64,000 bases of DNA from Qipengyuania vulgaris (GTDB lineage Bacteria; Pseudomonadota; Alphaproteobacteria; Sphingomonadales; Sphingomonadaceae). Position 1 is the stretch's first letter. Each line of letters begins with the position of its first letter. The position numbers were made by a program, and so were the translations under genes. The notes beneath the pieces are model-generated. The model had not been told where the DNA came from. It searched no databases and saw nothing but the letters and a program-made list of their open reading frames with translations. The stretch is from positions 41,505 to 105,504 of the forward strand of contig NZ_WTYC01000009.1 in assembly GCF_009827325.1 (NCBI RefSeq), read 5' to 3'. Of the stretch, positions 27,797 through 37,099 are shown piece by piece.

Positions 27797-27814
27797 CTTA
27801 CGTCAACGCAAACC
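27797..27814. promoter_or_regulatory. operator-like repeat, copy A
   Basis: CTTACGTCAACGCAAACC lies 48 bases from the SDR start and matches copy B at 14 of 18 positions in the same orientation. ACGT-containing sites of this kind resemble those of MerR-type LiuR regulators of acyl-CoA catabolism (from memory). Confidence 0.55.
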
Positions 27815-27875
27815 GCCTGACGCTACGGCATGGCGCTTCGTCATCATCGCCCTTGCGGGGAGGCCGCGAATCACC

Positions 27876-27893
27876 CTAACGTAAACGTCAACC
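27876..27893. promoter_or_regulatory. operator-like repeat, copy B
   Basis: CTAACGTAAACGTCAACC lies 30 bases before the first acyl-CoA dehydrogenase start and is the closer match to the remembered LiuR-type pattern. Together with copy A it suggests that one regulator controls both arms. Confidence 0.6.
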
Positions 27894-27922
27894 AGGAGAT
27901 CTGAGAGAGAGAGGAGTCGGTC

Positions 27923-29104
27923 ATGTCCGATCTGGAAAGCTTCCGCGCCGAAACGCGCGAATGGCTCGAAGCCAATTGCCCCCCTGAAATGCGCGAACCC
28001 GTCCGCGACGAAGGCGACGTCTATTGGGGCGGCCGCAATGCCAAGTTCAAAAACGACGCCCAGAAGGCATGGTTTGAAGCCTGCCGGGAAAAGGGCTATA
28101 CCGTTCCCGAATGGCCCAAGGAATATGGCGGCGCCGGATTGAGCGCGGCAGAGGGCAAGGCACTGCGTCAGGAAATGGCCCGCATCGGTGCCCGTCCGCC
28201 GCTGTCCAGCTTCGGCATCTGGATGCTCGGCCCGGCGCTCCTTCACTTCGGTACGGAAGGCCAGAAGACGAAATTCCTCAATGAGATCGCCAATGGCGAA
28301 ATCCGCTGGTGCCAGGGCTATTCCGAACCGGGTAGCGGCTCCGACCTCGTCTCGATGCAGACCTTCGGCGAAGACAAGGGCGATCACTGGATCGTCAACG
28401 GCCAGAAGATCTGGACCTCCTATGCCGACGAAGCAGACTGGATCTTCTGTCTTGTCCGCACCGACAAGCAGAACAAGTACCAGGGCATCACCTTCATGCT
28501 GTTCGACATGGCGGGGACAGGCGTCTCGACCAAGCCGATCAAGCTGATCAGCGGCAACAGCCCGTTCTGCGAAACCTTCATGGACGATGTGAAGGTGCCC
28601 AAGAGCTATGGCGACGACATCCCCGCCTATGTCGGCGAGATCAACCGCGGCTGGGACGTGGCGAAGTATTTGCTGGGCCACGAGCGCGAGATGATCTCGG
28701 GCGCGGGCGGCGGCGATCGCACCGCAGCCATCGGCGCGGCGATGAAGCGCAATGCTGGCGAACTCGATCCGGTGCTGCGCGCAGAACTGGCGCAGTTCGA
28801 TGTCGATGCGCTGTCCTATGCGGCGATGGGAGAGAAATTCCTGGATGAACTCAAGGTCGGCAAGGGCCATCCCGCGCAGCCGAACATGATGAAATATGTC
28901 GGGACCGAGCTGAATAAGCGACGGCACGAACTGATGATGGCAGCGGGCGGCAGCCGCGCTCTCGAATGGGAGAGCGAGGAAACCTCCGGCGGCAAGCCGT
29001 CACGCAACTGGCTGCGGACCAAGGCCAATTCGATCGAGGGCGGTACGAGCGAAGTCATGCTCAACGTCATCTCGAAACGTATCCTCGACCTGCCGGGAGC
29101 CTGA
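27923..29104 (+). CDS. acyl-CoA dehydrogenase, subunit-type alpha
   Basis: A 393-residue acyl-CoA dehydrogenase with intact GYSEPGSGSDLVSMQT flavin loop and the C-terminal NSIEGGTSEVMLN motif. The usual HGGxGxT segment of single-gene enzymes is absent from the expected place. The next gene, 3 bases on, encodes a partner that has HGG but lacks GGTSE, so the two may form a heteromeric enzyme as with actinobacterial FadE pairs. It is the first gene of the plus-strand arm, with a GAGAGAGGAG site. Confidence 0.94.
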   Translation: MSDLESFRAETREWLEANCPPEMREPVRDEGDVYWGGRNAKFKNDAQKAWFEACREKGYTVPEWPKEYGGAGLSAAEGKALRQEMARIGARPPLSSFGIWMLGPALLHFGTEGQKTKFLNEIANGEIRWCQGYSEPGSGSDLVSMQTFGEDKGDHWIVNGQKIWTSYADEADWIFCLVRTDKQNKYQGITFMLFDMAGTGVSTKPIKLISGNSPFCETFMDDVKVPKSYGDDIPAYVGEINRGWDVAKYLLGHEREMISGAGGGDRTAAIGAAMKRNAGELDPVLRAELAQFDVDALSYAAMGEKFLDELKVGKGHPAQPNMMKYVGTELNKRRHELMMAAGGSRALEWESEETSGGKPSRNWLRTKANSIEGGTSEVMLNVISKRILDLPGA

Positions 29105-29107
29105 TCG

Positions 29108-30247
29108 ATGCCCCTTTATTATGACGAAGACCAGGCGATGCTCGCCGAAAGTGCGCAGCAGTTCATGGCGGAAGAAGGCGCGATCGCGAAGCAACTGCGC
29201 CACTGGCGCGACCGCGAGTGCAAGGATGGTTTCGGCCACGATCTGTGGAAGCAGTTTGCTGAAATGGGTTTCACCGGCATGCTGGTGGGCGAAGACGACG
29301 GCGGGCTCGGCATGGGCAACGTCGAGGCGGGGATCGTGCTCGAGCAGATCGGGCGTAACCTCACCCCTTCGCCGTTCCTGTCCTCCTCCGTGCTCGCCGC
29401 GACTGCCCTAAAGCACGGCAGCGACGATGTGCGCGGGCGCTGGCTGCCCGGCCTGATCGAAGGCGAGAAGGTCTATTCGGTCGCTATCGACGAAGGCGCG
29501 AAGCACCGCCCCGAAACCATCGCCTGCAAGGCGGAGAAGTCGGGCAACGGCTTCCGCCTGTCGGGCAAGAAGGACTATGTCGTCTACGGTGCTTCGAGCG
29601 AAATGATCGTGGTCGCCGCGCGCACTTCGGGCAGCGACAGCGATGCAGACGGCATCACCCTGTTCGCCGTGCCGCAGGACGCCAATGGCATGAGCCATGA
29701 CAGCGTGCGGCTGGTCGACAGCTCGATGGCGAGCCACATCACCTTCGACGGCGTCGAGCTCGACGGTGATGCCGTCATCGGCGAAGTCGACGGCGGGCGC
29801 GAAGTGCTCAATGCCATGCTGATGGCGGGCCGCGTGGGTGCGGCTGCCGAAGGCGTGGGCGTTGCCCAGGGCGCGATGGAGATGACAGTGGACTACCTCA
29901 AGCAGCGCAAGCAGTTCGGCAAGCTGATCGGCGAATTCCAGGCGCTACAGCACCGAGCCGCGCATCTCTATTCGGAAGTCGAGATCGCCCGAGCGGTAAC
30001 CATCAAGGCGGCCCAGCTGCTCGATGGCGGCAGCGAAAAGGCGGACCTGATGGCAAGCGTCGCCAAGGCCAAGGTCGCCAAGGCGGCAGGCCTTGCGGTC
30101 AAGGAAGGTGTCCAGATGCACGGCGGCATCGGCATGACCGACGAATACGATATCGGCCTCTACATGAAACGCGACCGCGCGCTGCAGGAATTCCTCGGCG
30201 ATCAGTATTACCACGCGGGCCGTGTCGCCGAAATGAGCGGCTACTGA
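29108..30247 (+). CDS. acyl-CoA dehydrogenase, subunit-type beta
   Basis: A 379-residue protein opening MPLYYDEDQAMLAESAQQF. It carries QMHGGIGMTDEYDIGLY at about residue 335 and the LKQRKQFGKLIGEFQALQH segment, but its N-terminal and flavin-loop sequences are diverged and it has no GGTSE. This matches the partner-subunit type that completes the active site of a two-gene dehydrogenase. It lies 3 bases after the first subunit gene and 14 before the SDR gene. Confidence 0.93.
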   Translation: MPLYYDEDQAMLAESAQQFMAEEGAIAKQLRHWRDRECKDGFGHDLWKQFAEMGFTGMLVGEDDGGLGMGNVEAGIVLEQIGRNLTPSPFLSSSVLAATALKHGSDDVRGRWLPGLIEGEKVYSVAIDEGAKHRPETIACKAEKSGNGFRLSGKKDYVVYGASSEMIVVAARTSGSDSDADGITLFAVPQDANGMSHDSVRLVDSSMASHITFDGVELDGDAVIGEVDGGREVLNAMLMAGRVGAAAEGVGVAQGAMEMTVDYLKQRKQFGKLIGEFQALQHRAAHLYSEVEIARAVTIKAAQLLDGGSEKADLMASVAKAKVAKAAGLAVKEGVQMHGGIGMTDEYDIGLYMKRDRALQEFLGDQYYHAGRVAEMSGY

Positions 30248-30261
30248 GCGGGAGAGACGAT

Positions 30262-31068
30262 ATGAACCTCGAAGACATGTTCAGCCTGAAAGGGCGCATC
30301 GCACTCGTCACCGGCGGCAGCCGCGGTATCGGACGCATGATCGTTGAAGGCTTCCTCGCCGCGGGCGCAGAGCGGGTCTACATAACCGCTCGCAAGGGCG
30401 GCGAACTACACGAGACTGCCGAGGAACTGGGCGACAGGGTCGTGCCGATCCAGGGCGATATCTCGACGCTGGAAGGTATCGACGAACTGGTGGCCGAGAT
30501 TTCCTCGAAGGAATCCCACCTCGACATCCTCGTCAACAATGCCGGCGCGGCCTGGGGTGCGGACTATCTCGATTTCCCGGAAGAGGGCTGGGACAAGGTC
30601 ATGGACCTCAACGTCAAGACGCCCTTCTTCCTGACGCAGAAGCTGCACAAGCTCCTCACCGCCAATGCCAGCCATGACAAGCCCGGAAAGGTGATCAATA
30701 TCGCGAGCATCGACGGCCTGCGCATCAATCCCTGGGAGACCTATTCCTACCAGGCGAGCAAGGCAGCGCTGATCCACCTGACGCGGCGCATGGCGGCGCG
30801 GCTCGTGCAGGACCATGTCTATGTCACCGGCATCGCCCCTGGCGCCTTCCCGAGCAACATGAACAAGGTCGCGCGCGACCATGCCGAGGCCAGCGCCCAG
30901 GGCATCCCGAACAAGCGTGTGGGCGACAAGTTCGATATGGGCGGAAGCTGCGTCTATCTCGCCAGCCGAGCAGGGGATTATACCGTGGGCGAAACGATCG
31001 CGGTGGACGGTGGCATCGTGAATGCCCACCTGCCGACGCATTTTGCCGATCCGGCGGGCGGGCGATAA
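30262..31068 (+). CDS. SDR family oxidoreductase
   Basis: A 268-residue short-chain dehydrogenase with TGGSRGIG (residues 18-25), NNAGAAWGADY, the Ser of NIASIDGLRINPWETYSYQASKAALIH (YxxxK: Tyr and Lys as YQASK). It resembles gluconate-5-dehydrogenase-type SDRs by length. It is third in the plus-strand operon, so a beta-hydroxyacyl or cyclic alcohol step is likely. A terminator follows at 31156-31188. Confidence 0.93.
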   Translation: MNLEDMFSLKGRIALVTGGSRGIGRMIVEGFLAAGAERVYITARKGGELHETAEELGDRVVPIQGDISTLEGIDELVAEISSKESHLDILVNNAGAAWGADYLDFPEEGWDKVMDLNVKTPFFLTQKLHKLLTANASHDKPGKVINIASIDGLRINPWETYSYQASKAALIHLTRRMAARLVQDHVYVTGIAPGAFPSNMNKVARDHAEASAQGIPNKRVGDKFDMGGSCVYLASRAGDYTVGETIAVDGGIVNAHLPTHFADPAGGR

Positions 31069-31155
31069 TCATCCCTCGTCGATTGCCTCGCGGCAAGCTG
31101 ATCGAACGCCTGCTGCCGTGCTGCGCTAAACAATTGCAAACGCTTAGCCCGAAAT

Positions 31156-31188
31156 AGTGAAAGCCCCGTTCAATGCGGGGTTTTCACT
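31156..31188 (+). terminator. intrinsic terminator after the catabolic operon
   Basis: AGTGAAAGCCCCG pairs with its near-complement ending at 31188 (7 bp outer stem plus 6 bp GC stem around TTCAATG). It lies about 90 bases past the SDR stop and is nearly symmetric, so it could also end the convergent PilZ transcript. Confidence 0.8.
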
Positions 31189-31287
31189 ATGCGTGTGTCG
31201 GACAATGAGAAATATTGCGCGAGTGCTAGTGGTTCTGACTCGAGGAGGAAACTCCCGTCCGCAGCACGGCAGTACTCTCGAAGCCGC

Positions 31288-31866
31288 CTAGCGTTTTGGC
31301 AGGTTGCGCCCAACCTTGCGCAGTTTTTGCGAGGCAATGTCGAGCACCTGCAGCTTGTCGAGGTAACTCGCGATGATGACCGGGTCCTCGCTCATCCGGT
31401 CGGCCAGCGCATCGAGCATATCGGCAATGCCTTCCAGTTCGTCTCGCGTTGCCGGGCTGGAGGGCAAGGCTAGTGTCTCTGCCCGTGCATTCGCGGTGGG
31501 AGGGCCGCCCTCGAAACGTGGCTTGATCGTTTCGAAAGCGATGTCGACCATCAGTTGCGAGCGCGCCTTGTTCGGCAACCAGTCGATGGCGTCTACGGGG
31601 CGCTCGAAACGGATCCCTGCCTGCTTGCCTTCGCGGCGAACGATGGTCCCCGTGGCGCTCAGTTCTCCCTTGCGCAGCTTCACCCGTTCGCCAACCGGCG
31701 GCAGTGTGTCGGCTTCGATCAGCGCGCCGGAATCGGAAATGTTGCGCAGGCGCACGTTGCCGGTCATCGCAGCCGAAGACAGGTTTGCAGTAACGAACAT
31801 CGCCTTGCGCTGATGGGCGCGTTGGTAGGCTTGCGAAATATCCCGGAGGGCGAGTGAGTTTTCCAT
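31288..31866 (-). CDS. PilZ domain protein (c-di-GMP binding)
   Basis: A 192-residue cytoplasmic protein. The PilZ signature for cyclic di-GMP is present as RAHQR (RxxxR) near residue 16 and NISDSGA ([D/N]xSxxG) near residue 42, followed by a beta-barrel-like stretch. The C-terminal half is helical and has no recognised domain. It stands alone between the acyl-CoA operon and the acyltransferase gene. The start is ATG 31866. Confidence 0.88.
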   Translation of the reverse strand: MENSLALRDISQAYQRAHQRKAMFVTANLSSAAMTGNVRLRNISDSGALIEADTLPPVGERVKLRKGELSATGTIVRREGKQAGIRFERPVDAIDWLPNKARSQLMVDIAFETIKPRFEGGPPTANARAETLALPSSPATRDELEGIADMLDALADRMSEDPVIIASYLDKLQVLDIASQKLRKVGRNLPKR

Positions 31867-32052
31867 GGCGAAGACGACGCGTGTATCCCAGATTCTGGTG
31901 AACAGTCTTCCATCGTCAGCCTACGTGAAAGTGCTTAGATCCGGTCGGAGTGACGTGCCGGGAAGTCCGGAATCAGGCCCTCGTCGGTGCTAGCAATTTT
32001 GGGATCGAACGGTTGTAGTTGCCGGGCGCAAACATTCTGATAACAGCCGCCG

Positions 32053-34068
32053 ATGGCAAACATAGGTTATCGCCGCGATATCGACGGCCTTCGCGCTCTT
32101 GCTGTCGTTCCGGTGGTCCTGAATCATGCGGGGATTCCCGGATTTCCCGGCGGCTTTATCGGGGTCGACATCTTCTTTGTTATTTCGGGTTATCTCATAA
32201 CCGGCATTCTCGCGCGGGAAATCGAGCGTGACACTTTCTCGATAGTCCATTTCTACGAGCGCAGAGCGAGGAGAATTCTTCCGGCGCTCGGTGCGGTAAT
32301 CGCAGCCTGCTTCCTGGCGGGCTGGTTTTTCCTGCTTCCCGACGAGATGACTACGCTCGGGAAGAATGCGATCGCGGCTATCGCCTTTGTGTCGAACGTC
32401 GCTTTCTGGTGGACCGCGAACGACTATTTTGCCGAAAGCGTCGCTCTGCAGCCGCTGCTGCACACATGGTCGCTATCCGTCGAAGAGCAATTCTATCTCT
32501 TTTTCCCGATCCTGCTGTGGTTCCTTGCAAAGTTTTCACGCAGCGTCCTGCTCGTCTCGATCGCCGTCCTTTGTGCCCTGTCCTTCGCCGCTTCCATCTG
32601 GGCGACAGAACATGCGCCCACCGCGAATTTCTACCTAATCTTCTTTCGTATCTGGGAGCTGGGTTTCGGGAGCCTGTTGGCGCTGGGATCTGCGAACCTC
32701 CCGCATGGCCGCGCTGCCCGCGAAATCGGATCGGCGCTCGGCATCGCCCTTATAGTTGGCAGCATCGTGACGCTCGACGAGTTTTCAGACTTTCCCGGCC
32801 TGAGCGCGCTTCCTGCCTGCCTCGGGTCTACCTTGCTTATCTGGGCGGGAAGTACGGAAAAGGCGGGCCAGCCGTTCTTTAACCGACTTCTCGCACTCAA
32901 GCCGTTGGTGGGTATCGGGCTGATCTCCTATTCGCTGTATCTCTGGCATTGGCCGGTGCTGGTTGCGGCGCGCATTTTCGAACAATCTGTCACGATACCC
33001 CTCGACGTCGCCCTTCTGTGCATTAGCCTTTCAGTCTTGCTAGCGTGGTTGTCCTGGCGTTTCGTCGAGCAGCCATTCCGCGGCGGACCGGATCGCCCGC
33101 AACTCTCTCGCAAGCAGATTTTCGGATGGTCGGCGGCAAGCATGGGGGCGCTGAGTGCGGTTGGGGCTGCGATGATCGTGACGGGCGGAATCCCCGCTCG
33201 ACTGGGAAACGAAGCGGGCGCCCGATATGCTGCCAACGTGGCGCGCGCTCCGATCGAGGTCGATTGCATCAACCGTTCGCCGGACGAGGACCCGTGCATA
33301 TTGGGCGGCGGGTCGCCGGACTACGTACTCTGGGGCGATTCTCATGCGGGCTCGCTGATACCTGCGCTTCAGTCCTACGTGACTTCGCGGGGACAGTCGG
33401 CGGTCGTATTTACCAAGGCGGCTTGCGCGCCGCTCCTGGGGGTTCTCCGCTTAGACCAAGAGGGTAATGTTAACTGCGATGTCCACAATCGTGGTGTACT
33501 TGAACGGATAAAGACGGATTATTCCGATGCGACGGTGATCATGCTGGGGCGATGGGCGCTGCTAGCCGAGGGCGAGCGGTACATCGGCGAAGAGGGCGTG
33601 CATCCCGTGATAGCGCGCGCCGATGGTTTGGAAGTCGCCCTCGAAGCCTATCCGAAAGTTGTGAAAGCAGGGCTGAGCGGCGCAGTCGATGCATTGGCTG
33701 GGAATGGAAACAGCGTCATCGTGGTCAAGGGCATACCGGAACTCGGGTTCGGTGCCCCTGGTGTTCTTGCCCGGCACGAGTGGCTCGGTTGGGATCTTCC
33801 AGTGCTCACCAGCGAAGCGATGCAGGAAAGGCAAGGGCGGGCCCGGGCACTGATTGACAATGTCGCAAGCGAAAGCGGCGTGTCCGTTATCGATCCCGCT
33901 GATTACCTTTGCGGCCGCGTCTGCGCCTACGCGCGCGGAAAAGAGGCCCTCTACAGAGATGATGACCACCTGAGCCGGAGCGGTGCCGATTGGCTCCTGC
34001 CCCAGCTCCTGCGGGACGCCGAAGCAGGAGATTCGAAGTTCCCAGGAGAGGTTCTGGATACCCTCTAG
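32053..34068 (+). CDS. OafA-type O-acyltransferase with SGNH domain
   Basis: A 671-residue fusion protein. The N-terminal 370 residues are the Acyl_transf_3 membrane domain, with the opening YRRDIDGLRALAVVPVVLNH, GVDIFFVISGYLIT and about ten hydrophobic segments. The C-terminal part (about 400-671) is a periplasmic SGNH hydrolase-like domain with GDSHAGS and the closing DDHLSRSGADW. It should transfer acyl groups onto cell-surface polysaccharide. It stands alone and shows no obvious polysaccharide locus nearby. Confidence 0.94.
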   Translation: MANIGYRRDIDGLRALAVVPVVLNHAGIPGFPGGFIGVDIFFVISGYLITGILAREIERDTFSIVHFYERRARRILPALGAVIAACFLAGWFFLLPDEMTTLGKNAIAAIAFVSNVAFWWTANDYFAESVALQPLLHTWSLSVEEQFYLFFPILLWFLAKFSRSVLLVSIAVLCALSFAASIWATEHAPTANFYLIFFRIWELGFGSLLALGSANLPHGRAAREIGSALGIALIVGSIVTLDEFSDFPGLSALPACLGSTLLIWAGSTEKAGQPFFNRLLALKPLVGIGLISYSLYLWHWPVLVAARIFEQSVTIPLDVALLCISLSVLLAWLSWRFVEQPFRGGPDRPQLSRKQIFGWSAASMGALSAVGAAMIVTGGIPARLGNEAGARYAANVARAPIEVDCINRSPDEDPCILGGGSPDYVLWGDSHAGSLIPALQSYVTSRGQSAVVFTKAACAPLLGVLRLDQEGNVNCDVHNRGVLERIKTDYSDATVIMLGRWALLAEGERYIGEEGVHPVIARADGLEVALEAYPKVVKAGLSGAVDALAGNGNSVIVVKGIPELGFGAPGVLARHEWLGWDLPVLTSEAMQERQGRARALIDNVASESGVSVIDPADYLCGRVCAYARGKEALYRDDDHLSRSGADWLLPQLLRDAEAGDSKFPGEVLDTL

Positions 34069-34128
34069 AACGGGCTTTTTTTCTTGGTCGGAGTTCTCTG
34101 CGTACGAAAAAGGCAGCCGAATGACCGC

Positions 34129-34779
34129 TCAGCTCATCAATTCTCGCACGAACGGAATAAGCCCTGTCTGGCGCTGGCGCTTCATGCGTTCGGCGTCGAG
34201 GATTTCTCGGACCTTGGCGAAGCAATCGTTCACGTCCTCGTTGATCACCACATAGTCGTAGGCGTCCCAGTGGCTGATCTCGGCGCGGGCGCGTTCCATG
34301 CGGGCCTGGACCACGTCTTCGCTGTCCGTAGCCCGGCTGCGCAGGCGCCGTTCCAGTTCGACGATGCTGGGGGGAAGAATGAACACGCGGACCACGTCCT
34401 GCTGGTCCTTCTGGTAGAGCTGCTGCGTGCCCTGCCAGTCGATATCGAACAGGAAGTCCTGGCCTTCCTTCAGCGCGTTGCGGATGTGGCCCTTGGGGGT
34501 GCCGTAGCGATGGCCGAAGACATGCGCCCACTCGTAGAAATCGTCTTCTTCCACCATGCGGTCGAATTCGGCATCATCGACAAAGAAGTAATGGACGCCG
34601 TCGATCTCGCCCGGGCGCGGCGGACGGGTGGTGACGCTGACGGACAGCTTGATCGAGGGGTCGGCCGCCAACAGCATGCGGCTGATCGTGGTCTTTCCGG
34701 CGCCGCTGGGCGAAGAAAGGATGAACATCAATCCGCGCCGAGCGAGCGCGTTGTCGTGACTGTCTGCGGAATCGGCCAT
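34129..34779 (-). CDS. gmk: guanylate kinase
   Basis: A 216-residue enzyme that phosphorylates GMP to GDP with ATP. The P-loop LSSPSGAGKTT, the GMP-binding VSVTTRPPRPGEIDGVHYFFV and the lid region are all clear. The start is ATG 34779 (MADSADSHDNAL); ten residues further upstream are possible. It is convergent with the acyltransferase gene and reads downstream of the 34817 gene. Confidence 0.97.
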   Translation of the reverse strand: MADSADSHDNALARRGLMFILSSPSGAGKTTISRMLLAADPSIKLSVSVTTRPPRPGEIDGVHYFFVDDAEFDRMVEEDDFYEWAHVFGHRYGTPKGHIRNALKEGQDFLFDIDWQGTQQLYQKDQQDVVRVFILPPSIVELERRLRSRATDSEDVVQARMERARAEISHWDAYDYVVINEDVNDCFAKVREILDAERMKRQRQTGLIPFVRELMS

Positions 34780-34816
34780 GCGCGCCTTTGGGGCAAGCGG
34801 CGCGCTCAAATCAAGC

Positions 34817-35230
34817 CTACTCGTCCGAATGTGCCTGTTCGATCAGGTCGCGGTCGCCTTCGCGGCGCGATTTTCTGCGCTTCTGGCTGCGATCGAAGAT
34901 CGTCTTGGCGAGAGCCCCGCCGCCCACCAGCAATGCGCCGGGCAGGCTGCGCGTGGCAACCTTGGCCAGCGCGAAGCTGATCGCCTGTTGGCCGAGCGAC
35001 TTGTTTTTCACGATATCGCGCGCTGTATCGCGCCCGTAACGCCCGCGCAACATGCCCCGTTCGACCGCATCGCGCACGACGTAAGAACCTGCACGGATCA
35101 GGAGATCCGAAATCAGGAGGTTGGTCATGGGATTGCTGGATGGGCCGGGTACGTTTTCGTCACGGCCGCCGGTCGCTTCGCGGGCGTCCTCCACGAGATC
35201 CGCACCAATTTTCTTGACGTGTCTCACCAT
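34817..35230 (-). CDS. conserved sphingomonad-type protein of unknown function
   Basis: A 137-residue basic protein with alternating helical charged and apolar stretches (SYVVRDAVERGMLRGRYGRDTARDIV, and the apolar FALAKVATRSLPGALLVGGG). No signal peptide. It lies 41 bases upstream of sspB's stop and before gmk on the same strand. I do not recognise the family; genes of this kind recur beside gmk and sspB-like genes in relatives, from memory. Confidence 0.7.
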   Translation of the reverse strand: MVRHVKKIGADLVEDAREATGGRDENVPGPSSNPMTNLLISDLLIRAGSYVVRDAVERGMLRGRYGRDTARDIVKNKSLGQQAISFALAKVATRSLPGALLVGGGALAKTIFDRSQKRRKSRREGDRDLIEQAHSDE

Positions 35231-35271
35231 TTGCTTTGTGCACCTTCCGGCGCAGACTTGCCCCCGCGCCT

Positions 35272-35772
35272 TTACTTCTTCCGGCCGAAATCGACCGAGA
35301 CGACGTTGGAGCCGTCTTCCGCACCTTCAACGGGCGGACGCTCGCGCTGTTCCTCGTCGTTTCCGGCTGCGTCGGTCGGGGCAGGGGCCATGTCGGCCAC
35401 GGTGGCCTGGAACTGCAGGCCGAAGTCGACCGCCGGATCGACGAATTGCGTGATCGCCGAATAGGGGATGCCGAGTTGCGACGGGATCTGGTTGAACGAC
35501 AGCCCGACCGAAAACCCGTCCTCGCGAACGTTGAGGTCCCAGAACTTGTTCTGCAGCACGATGGTCATTTCATCGGGAAACCGTTCGCGCAGGCTGGCGG
35601 GGATCGAAACCCCCGGGGCGTGGGTCTTGAAGGTGATGTAGAAATGGTGCGCACCGGGTAGTTCGCTGCCGCCCTCCACGATTTCTCCGAGCACGCGGCC
35701 GACCACTGCGCGCAGGGCCTCCTGGACGATGGTATCATAGGGGATCATGCTGTCTGGCGTTTCGTCGCTCAT
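35272..35772 (-). CDS. sspB: SspB-family ClpXP adaptor (alpha type)
   Basis: A 166-residue protein of the alphaproteobacterial SspB type. The folded N-terminal domain (about 1-125) contains the peptide-binding FYITFKTHAPGVSIPASLRERFPDEMTIVLQ motif, followed by an acidic unstructured linker and a short basic end (SVDFGRKK) that would dock on ClpX. It delivers ssrA-tagged or other substrates to ClpXP. The gene is divergent from hisB across a 114-base gap. Confidence 0.92.
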   Translation of the reverse strand: MSDETPDSMIPYDTIVQEALRAVVGRVLGEIVEGGSELPGAHHFYITFKTHAPGVSIPASLRERFPDEMTIVLQNKFWDLNVREDGFSVGLSFNQIPSQLGIPYSAITQFVDPAVDFGLQFQATVADMAPAPTDAAGNDEEQRERPPVEGAEDGSNVVSVDFGRKK

Positions 35773-35886
35773 GGGTGCCTAGGTGGAACTGCCGGAAGCG
35801 CGGGTCAAGCGGTTTAAGCCCGTCTTTACCCTGCCAATAGCGGCTATTTCTTGCGCCATCCGCACCGGCGCCTATAGGCAGGCGCC

Positions 35887-36480
35887 ATGCGAACAGGCCG
35901 TATCGAAAGAAACACCGCGGAAACCAATATCCTGGTCGAACTCGACCTGGACGGGACCGGCAAGTACGACATTTCGACAGGGATCGGCTTTCTCGACCAC
36001 ATGGTCGAACAGTTCTCCAAGCATTCGCTGATCGACGTGACGATGAAGGTCGACGGCGATCTCCATGTCGACCAGCATCATACGACCGAAGACAGTGCGC
36101 TGGCGCTGGGGCAGGCGCTTGCTGCAGCGCTGGGGGACAAGGGCGGGATCGCGCGCTACGGCAGCGCCTATTCGCCTATGGACGAGACGCTGGCGCGGGT
36201 TGCGCTCGATATTTCCGGGCGGCCTTACATCGTCTGGCGGGCAGGTTTCAGCCAGGAAAAGCTGGGCGAATGGGATACCGAACTGATCGAACACTGGTTC
36301 CATTCGGTTGCGCAGACCTGCGGGCTGACGCTGCACATCGAACTGCTTTACGGCACCAACAACCATCACATCTGCGAAAGCATCTACAAGGGCTTTGCCC
36401 GCGCAATGCGTACCGCGGTAGAAATCGATCCGCGCAAGGGCGGGGCAATCCCCAGCACCAAGGGGCAGCTCGGTGGGTGA
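35887..36480 (+). CDS. hisB: imidazoleglycerol-phosphate dehydratase HisB
   Basis: A 197-residue monofunctional HisB. It dehydrates imidazoleglycerol phosphate to imidazole acetol phosphate. The metal-binding His motifs [26 protein letters not shown] and [18 protein letters not shown] are intact. It is the first of five his genes in this direction and overlaps hisH by 8 bases. Confidence 0.98.
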   Translation: MRTGRIERNTAETNILVELDLDGTGKYDISTGIGFLDHMVEQFSKHSLIDVTMKVDGDLHVDQHHTTEDSALALGQALAAALGDKGGIARYGSAYSPMDETLARVALDISGRPYIVWRAGFSQEKLGEWDTELIEHWFHSVAQTCGLTLHIELLYGTNNHHICESIYKGFARAMRTAVEIDPRKGGAIPSTKGQLGG

Positions 36481-37099
36481 AGTGATCGCGCTGGTGGATT
36501 ACGGCGCGGGCAATCTGCACTCGGTCGAGAATGCGCTGCGCCGGATCGGTGCCGAGGTCACTGTTACGGCAGATCCCGACGTGCTGCGCGCCGCCGACCG
36601 GATCGTGCTGCCCGGTGTCGGCAGCTTCGGAGCCTGTGCTGCAGGGCTGCGGGCAGAGAAAGGCGTGATCGAGGCGATGCGCGAGCGTGTGTTCGTCGGC
36701 GGAGCGCCGTTTCTCGGCATTTGCGTAGGCATGCAACTGCTTGCCACGCGCGGGCTGGAATATGGCGAAACGGCGGGGCTCGACTGGATCGAGGGGGAGG
36801 TCCGGCTGATCGAGCCGACCGATACCAGCGTGAAAGTGCCGCACATGGGCTGGAATGACGTCGCGCCGACGCCGCATGCGAAGAGCCATGAGGTGATTGA
36901 GGTTGGCGAGGCCTATTTCCTCCATTCCTACCATTTCCACGCCGATAGTGGCCGTGACGTGCTGGCTATGACAGACCACGGCGGCGGGCTGGTCGCTGCA
37001 GTCGGGCGCGACAATATTCTCGGGGTGCAGTTCCATCCCGAAAAAAGCCAGAGCTACGGGCTCGGCATCCTGCAACGCTTCCTGGAGTGGAAACCGTGA
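36473..37099 (+). CDS. hisH: imidazole glycerol phosphate synthase, glutaminase subunit HisH
   Basis: A 208-residue class I glutamine amidotransferase. The catalytic triad is visible as GICVGMQLL (Cys), and HPE near the end (VQFHPEKSQ). It supplies ammonia to HisF. The GTG at 36473 lies within the last codons of hisB. The stop overlaps the start of hisA. Confidence 0.98.
   Translation: MGEVIALVDYGAGNLHSVENALRRIGAEVTVTADPDVLRAADRIVLPGVGSFGACAAGLRAEKGVIEAMRERVFVGGAPFLGICVGMQLLATRGLEYGETAGLDWIEGEVRLIEPTDTSVKVPHMGWNDVAPTPHAKSHEVIEVGEAYFLHSYHFHADSGRDVLAMTDHGGGLVAAVGRDNILGVQFHPEKSQSYGLGILQRFLEWKP

Noticed and set aside
31156..31188. Small RNA gene in the gap after the catabolic operon
   Set aside because: The only structure is a symmetric terminator between convergent genes; no promoter was evident.
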